Of a stretch of DNA of 45,193 nt, positions 41,635-45,193 are shown piece by piece. The notes below the pieces were generated by a model. That model had not been told where the DNA came from and searched no databases. It saw only the letters and a list, made by a program, of their open reading frames with translations. Origin of the DNA: Geobacteraceae bacterium GWC2_53_11. GTDB taxonomy: Bacteria; Desulfobacterota; Desulfuromonadia; Geobacterales; Pseudopelobacteraceae. The DNA is taken from NCBI GenBank assembly GCA_001802645.1, contig MGZJ01000078.1, positions 1-45,193 of the forward strand, given 5' to 3'. The translations under genes and the position numbers were made by a program. The number at the start of each line of letters is the position of its first letter. Positions within the stretch are counted from its first letter, which is position 1.

Positions 41635-43013
41635 CATGTAATTCAGAGAACAATGGTATGTTCCTGAATGATGCCGTGCTGGATGATAAGGTTGCGGTTG
41701 ATCAGATGGATCTTTACTGTCGGGATCTGGTGCCGACCCTGTTTTCTTCGTCGCTGGTAAGCATCGGACTGACTTATTTTTTCTGGGGGCGCGAATATCC
41801 GCCCGCTCTCGTGGCATGGCTGGTATATCAGCTCTCGGTAAGTCTTCTCCGCTTCAGCACCAGCAAAGCCTTTGCGGCGCGGCCGGCAGGTGAAACCGAT
41901 ATCTCCATGTGGCTGGTCAGGCTGCAGGCGGGAGCATTTTTGGCCGGTGCGGGGTGGGGAGTCGGCAATGTGGTTCTGTATCAGGATATCGCCCTTGAAT
42001 ACAAGATTCTGGTGGCGTGTACCCTGCCGGCACTCTGCGGGGTGACTGCCAGCACCATGTCCATACTGCCCCGGACCTTCCCGGTTTTTCTGTTTCCGAT
42101 CATGCTGCCGTTTCTGCTGGTCAATGTTCTGCCCGGTACGACACTTGGATACGGGCTTACGCTCTTTGGAGTCCTGTTTACAATTGTCCTGCTGATTACA
42201 TCCCGGCGTAATCACGCAAACATGACCAAGTCACTCCGTCTCAGTCATCAGAACCTGATTCTGCGGGAATGTGCGGATGCGGCCAGTCATGCCAAAAGCG
42301 AATTTCTTTCATCGGTGTCCCATGAATTGCGCACCCCGATGACTTCCGTGTACGGTTTTGCCAAGGTCATCAAGAAGAAGCTGGAAAAGCACATTGTTCC
42401 GCTTATTGATGTGAGCGATTACAAGGCAATACGGGAAATACAGCAGATCAGGTCAAATCTTGATGTGATTGTTACCGAAGGTGAGAGGCTGACCAGCCTG
42501 ATCAATAATGTGCTCGATCTGGCAAAACTGGAGGCGGGACGGGTTGAATGGCACTTTGATGATGTTGATGTGAGTGGTGTTGTCGAACATGTTGCAGCGA
42601 CCATCATGCCTCTGACGGAGGCCCGGCAGCTTTTTTTGAAGCTTGGTGTGGAAAAGGGGTTGCCGTGTGTTCGGGGCGACCATGACCGGCTGGTGCAGGT
42701 GCTGATTAATCTGGGTTCTAATGCTGCCAAGTTTACCGAGCGTGGCGGGGTCACGTTTTCGGCACATCGTGAAGGTGAAGATATTGTGGTCTCGATTGCC
42801 GACACCGGCATCGGCATCGCTGCGGAGAACTGTGCCAAGGTGTTCGATAAATTTCATCAGATCGGGGATACGCTGACCGACAAGCCACCGGGAACCGGTC
42901 TCGGGCTCTCCATTTGCAAGGAGATCATCGACCGCCATGGCGGGAGGATCTGGGTTGAGTCGGAACTTGGCAAGGGGAGCGAGTTTAAATTTACACTTCC
43001 AGTGGAGTACTAA
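41631..43013 (+). CDS. Membrane-bound histidine kinase
   Basis: Start ATG 41631 overlaps the upstream stop (ATGA). The 460-aa product has about six hydrophobic segments in residues 30-190, short loops and no large periplasmic domain, then HisKA ([23 protein letters not shown] in part, near 222-244) and HATPase ([13 protein letters not shown]). It lacks a receiver. The sensory unit is the membrane bundle, so the signal might be lipid, membrane or intramembrane ligand state. Its kinase core matches the two upstream kinases. Confidence 0.9.
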   Translation: MTCNSENNGMFLNDAVLDDKVAVDQMDLYCRDLVPTLFSSSLVSIGLTYFFWGREYPPALVAWLVYQLSVSLLRFSTSKAFAARPAGETDISMWLVRLQAGAFLAGAGWGVGNVVLYQDIALEYKILVACTLPALCGVTASTMSILPRTFPVFLFPIMLPFLLVNVLPGTTLGYGLTLFGVLFTIVLLITSRRNHANMTKSLRLSHQNLILRECADAASHAKSEFLSSVSHELRTPMTSVYGFAKVIKKKLEKHIVPLIDVSDYKAIREIQQIRSNLDVIVTEGERLTSLINNVLDLAKLEAGRVEWHFDDVDVSGVVEHVAATIMPLTEARQLFLKLGVEKGLPCVRGDHDRLVQVLINLGSNAAKFTERGGVTFSAHREGEDIVVSIADTGIGIAAENCAKVFDKFHQIGDTLTDKPPGTGLGLSICKEIIDRHGGRIWVESELGKGSEFKFTLPVEY

Positions 43014-43014
43014 T

Positions 43015-43533
43015 ATGGAACCAGTACACGAACAACTGAAAAGCGACCAGATTCTGGACGAACTCAAACGCCGGCAGCGAACGAAAGACGTGGTCGATGT
43101 TGAGGAGGAGCGGGTCAAAATCGTCATTTTCAGCAGCGGCGGGCACCGGTACGCATTCTATGGCAACGATATCAGGGAAATTCTCCCGTCGTGCGAAATT
43201 TCCTGGGTTCCCTGTCTTCCCGAGTATCTCCCCGGCCTCATAAATGTGCGGGGGGATATCGAGTCGGTTATCGATATCCGCCATTTTCTTGGCGAGGAGC
43301 TGAACAGTAAGGGGAAACATCTGATTGCCATGGCGGTAAAAGGGGATTTCCACTCCGGCATCATGATCGACTCAATAGAAGATGTGGTTGATGTTCCGGT
43401 GAATACGATTCACAAGCCTCTGGCTACCCTGAGCGGAGTGGCACGGGATCTGGTGATAGGAGAAATTGAATGCGCCGGTGCAATGGTAACGCTGCTTGAT
43501 GTGGAAAAACTGGCGGCCAAGATTTCGCTATGA
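43015..43533 (+). CDS. CheW-like adaptor 1
   Basis: ATG 43015 follows GGAG. The 172-aa product has a charged N-terminal extension (1-37) and a CheW domain (about 38-170): FSSGGHRYAFYGNDIREI, PEYLPGLINVRGDIESVIDIRHFLG, and VTLLDVEKL. It lies 1 base after the membrane kinase gene. CheW proteins link receptors to CheA, but no CheA is seen in this window. The stop overlaps the next start (ATGA). Confidence 0.85.
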   Translation: MEPVHEQLKSDQILDELKRRQRTKDVVDVEEERVKIVIFSSGGHRYAFYGNDIREILPSCEISWVPCLPEYLPGLINVRGDIESVIDIRHFLGEELNSKGKHLIAMAVKGDFHSGIMIDSIEDVVDVPVNTIHKPLATLSGVARDLVIGEIECAGAMVTLLDVEKLAAKISL

Positions 43534-43958
43534 GCGAACAGCCCGGAGCATATCTGAACCTGTTCCTCTTTTCGGTCGGAGGCGTCAATTTCGCTGTTGA
43601 TGCCGAACAGGCTGAGGGTATGGTTCCGTATGCCGGGGAGGAAGATCCGGACCTCTTCTGGGCTCACGAGGAGCTCGGTTTCGGCACAACGCCGGTCTCC
43701 TATCGAACGCCGACAATCATCACGATCAGGACAGCAGGGGCGCAGCCGTACCGGGTTATTATCGACGCGATGGAAGATATCGCGGAATTCAGCCGGAATG
43801 ACATCCGGCTTTTTCCCGGTCTGCTGGAACCGGCCGCGTTACGAAACGGGATGTGGGGGATTCTGCTCCGGGAAGGCTCTCTGGTCCTGCTGGTTGATTT
43901 TCAGCGCCTGATACAGAAAAAAAGATCACATTTTTCAGATACGCGACAAGGGAGGTAG
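43530..43958 (+). CDS. CheW-like adaptor 2
   Basis: The 142-aa product overlaps the first CheW gene by ATGA. It has a divergent CheW pattern: FLFSVGGVNFAVDAEQAEGM at the start and GILLREGSLVLLVDFQRL at the end. It lacks the usual GLINVRG loop, which is replaced by TPTIITIRTAG. Probably a diverged adaptor or a cap for the receptor array. It is followed 1 base later by the chemoreceptor. Confidence 0.7.
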   Translation: MSEQPGAYLNLFLFSVGGVNFAVDAEQAEGMVPYAGEEDPDLFWAHEELGFGTTPVSYRTPTIITIRTAGAQPYRVIIDAMEDIAEFSRNDIRLFPGLLEPAALRNGMWGILLREGSLVLLVDFQRLIQKKRSHFSDTRQGR

Positions 43959-43959
43959 T

Positions 43960-45193
43960 ATGGAGATTACGCTGCGCAAAAAAGTTCTGGGTTTGACATT
44001 TATCTGCGTGTTTTCGATGGCGCTGGTCATTTCGACCCTCTCGATCATGAATATCGTTTCCCGGGGAGAGGCCCGGATTGCCGCATACCGTGCCACCCTG
44101 ATCTCGGAACGGCAGCAGCAGATTAAAGGGTATGTCGATATGGCGGTGCGGGTGCTGGAGAAATCCACTCCCGAGGAGGCCAGGAAGACAGTCAGAAATA
44201 TGCGCTACGGCGAAAGCGGCTATCTTTGGATCAATGACTTTAACAACATCATGCTTGTCCATCCGGACTCCCGCCTGGAAGGGAAAGATCAGAGCGACCT
44301 CCGCGACCCGAACGGTGTCTATATTGTGCGGGAAATTGTCAAGACCTGCCGTGAAAAGGGCGAAGGGTTTCTTAATTACATGTGGAAGGCTCCAGGGAAA
44401 GAGGAGCTTAAGCCGAAAATTTCCTTTGCCAAGGCCATACCCTCCCGGAACTGGATTGTCGGCACCGGTGTCTATGTGGATGATATTGATGCCGCGGTTG
44501 TCAAGGAGCGTACCGCCATTAGTCGCGAGGTTTCGAGCAGTATTACCCAATATATTGCGCTGTCGCTGACGGTGCTCATCCTCATGCAGATTCTGGCGTT
44601 CTTGCTGGTCAACCGTTTCATCGCCGGCCCCATTGAAAAAATTACCGGCATTCTCAGGAATTTTGACAACGACCTGACGGCGAATGTGCCGGTGACCACC
44701 GCTGATGAAGTTGGTGAACTGGCACGCTGGTTCAACGAGCACATCGGCAGGCTTCATCAGATCATCGGCAAGGTGTCGGGCATTACCGAAAAAATCCATA
44801 CCCATACTGGGGCCATTGCCCTGACCATGGATCAGCAGTCCGGCTTCTCCACCCAGCTGTCCAGTTCGGTCGTGGAAATTTCTTCAACCATGGAAGAATT
44901 TACCTCAACCGCAAGCCAGATCGCCCAGCACAGCCAGGGGGTGGTGGAACGGGCCGACAAGACGCTTGAAGATACCAAGGTCGGCGCCGCCGAAGTCGAA
45001 AACCTGAGCTTCAAGGTCAACGATCTGAGTCACAACATTCAGGCCAATCTGAGCGAAATCGTGGAGCTGGGACGGAAATCAAAAGAGATCAACAAAGTCA
45101 TGGAGATTATCAATAACATTGCCAACCAGACCAAGCTGATTGCCTTCAACGCGGCGCTTGAGGCGGCCAGTGCCGGAGAGGCGGGGAAACGCT
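43960..45193 (+). CDS. Methyl-accepting chemotaxis protein with Cache domain, 3'-partial
   Basis: ATG 43960 follows GGGAGGT. The frame stays open to the window end (411 codons). It has an N-terminal membrane helix (about 8-32), a periplasmic single Cache_2-type domain (about 40-185; YGESGYLWINDF, HPDSRLEGKDQSDLRDPNG, GTGVYVDDID), a second membrane helix (about 198-220), HAMP (about 220-275), and the start of the MCP signalling coiled coil (NQTKLIAFNAALEAA near 392-406). Cache_2 domains often bind small organic acids. The end of the gene is outside the window. Confidence 0.9.
   Translation, partial: MEITLRKKVLGLTFICVFSMALVISTLSIMNIVSRGEARIAAYRATLISERQQQIKGYVDMAVRVLEKSTPEEARKTVRNMRYGESGYLWINDFNNIMLVHPDSRLEGKDQSDLRDPNGVYIVREIVKTCREKGEGFLNYMWKAPGKEELKPKISFAKAIPSRNWIVGTGVYVDDIDAAVVKERTAISREVSSSITQYIALSLTVLILMQILAFLLVNRFIAGPIEKITGILRNFDNDLTANVPVTTADEVGELARWFNEHIGRLHQIIGKVSGITEKIHTHTGAIALTMDQQSGFSTQLSSSVVEISSTMEEFTSTASQIAQHSQGVVERADKTLEDTKVGAAEVENLSFKVNDLSHNIQANLSEIVELGRKSKEINKVMEIINNIANQTKLIAFNAALEAASAGEAGKR

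Overview
The window looks like a chromosomal segment of a Geobacter-type bacterium (Desulfuromonadota). This is an inference from gene content: a complex I/hydrogenase-like membrane complex without NiFe ligands, a dense two-component/chemotaxis cluster, a long-form GAPDH, and several small palindromic intergenic repeats.

Region 1 (1-16,765, + strand) is the late half of a Mu-like prophage that enters the window from the left. Gene order is virion morphogenesis (partial), protease with a nested scaffold start, decoration-like protein, major capsid, gp36-like and gp37-like connectors, tail tube, a tail assembly chaperone pair joined by a -1 frameshift, a 2,081-aa tape measure and two tail-tip proteins. 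There is no sheath gene, so a long non-contractile tail (B3/D3112-like) is likely. Two tandem ~22-bp repeats ending in ...TTACA at 16,765 look like the transposase-binding end of a transposable phage. The host flank then carries tRNA-Ser(CGA) on the minus strand with its own promoter and terminator.

Region 2 (17,067-20,135, - strand) has a DUF2786 protein and a tightly overlapping three-gene operon: DUF815 ATPase, Nudix hydrolase, EamA transporter.

Region 3 (20,188-32,078, + strand) is the most interesting part. An HTH/PTS-IIA fusion regulator is followed by an eight-gene Ehr-type (energy-converting hydrogenase-related) complex: two HyfB/NuoL-like subunits, NuoH-like, HyfE-like, HyfF/NuoN-like, a NuoCD-like large subunit in which both CxxC NiFe-binding motifs are replaced, and a fused ferredoxin/NuoB-like small subunit. 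Between the two NuoL-like genes lies a 359-aa protein with the beta-carbonic anhydrase signature (CxDxR, RNxGG, HxxC). This suggests a complex that may couple CO2/bicarbonate chemistry to ion translocation.

Region 4 (32,276-36,053) holds a long GAPDH, a GGDEF diguanylate cyclase, and a minus-strand trio (two coiled-coil exported proteins and a cupin).

Region 5 (36,379-45,193, + strand) is a compact signalling operon with overlapping genes: GAF/HD-GYP phosphodiesterase, two CheY-like receivers, an Hpt protein, three histidine kinases sharing one unusual kinase core, two CheW-like adaptors and a Cache-domain chemoreceptor that runs off the end. No CheA is present in the window. Palindromic repeats sit at 17,795, 20,238, 31,209, 32,093 and 34,504.
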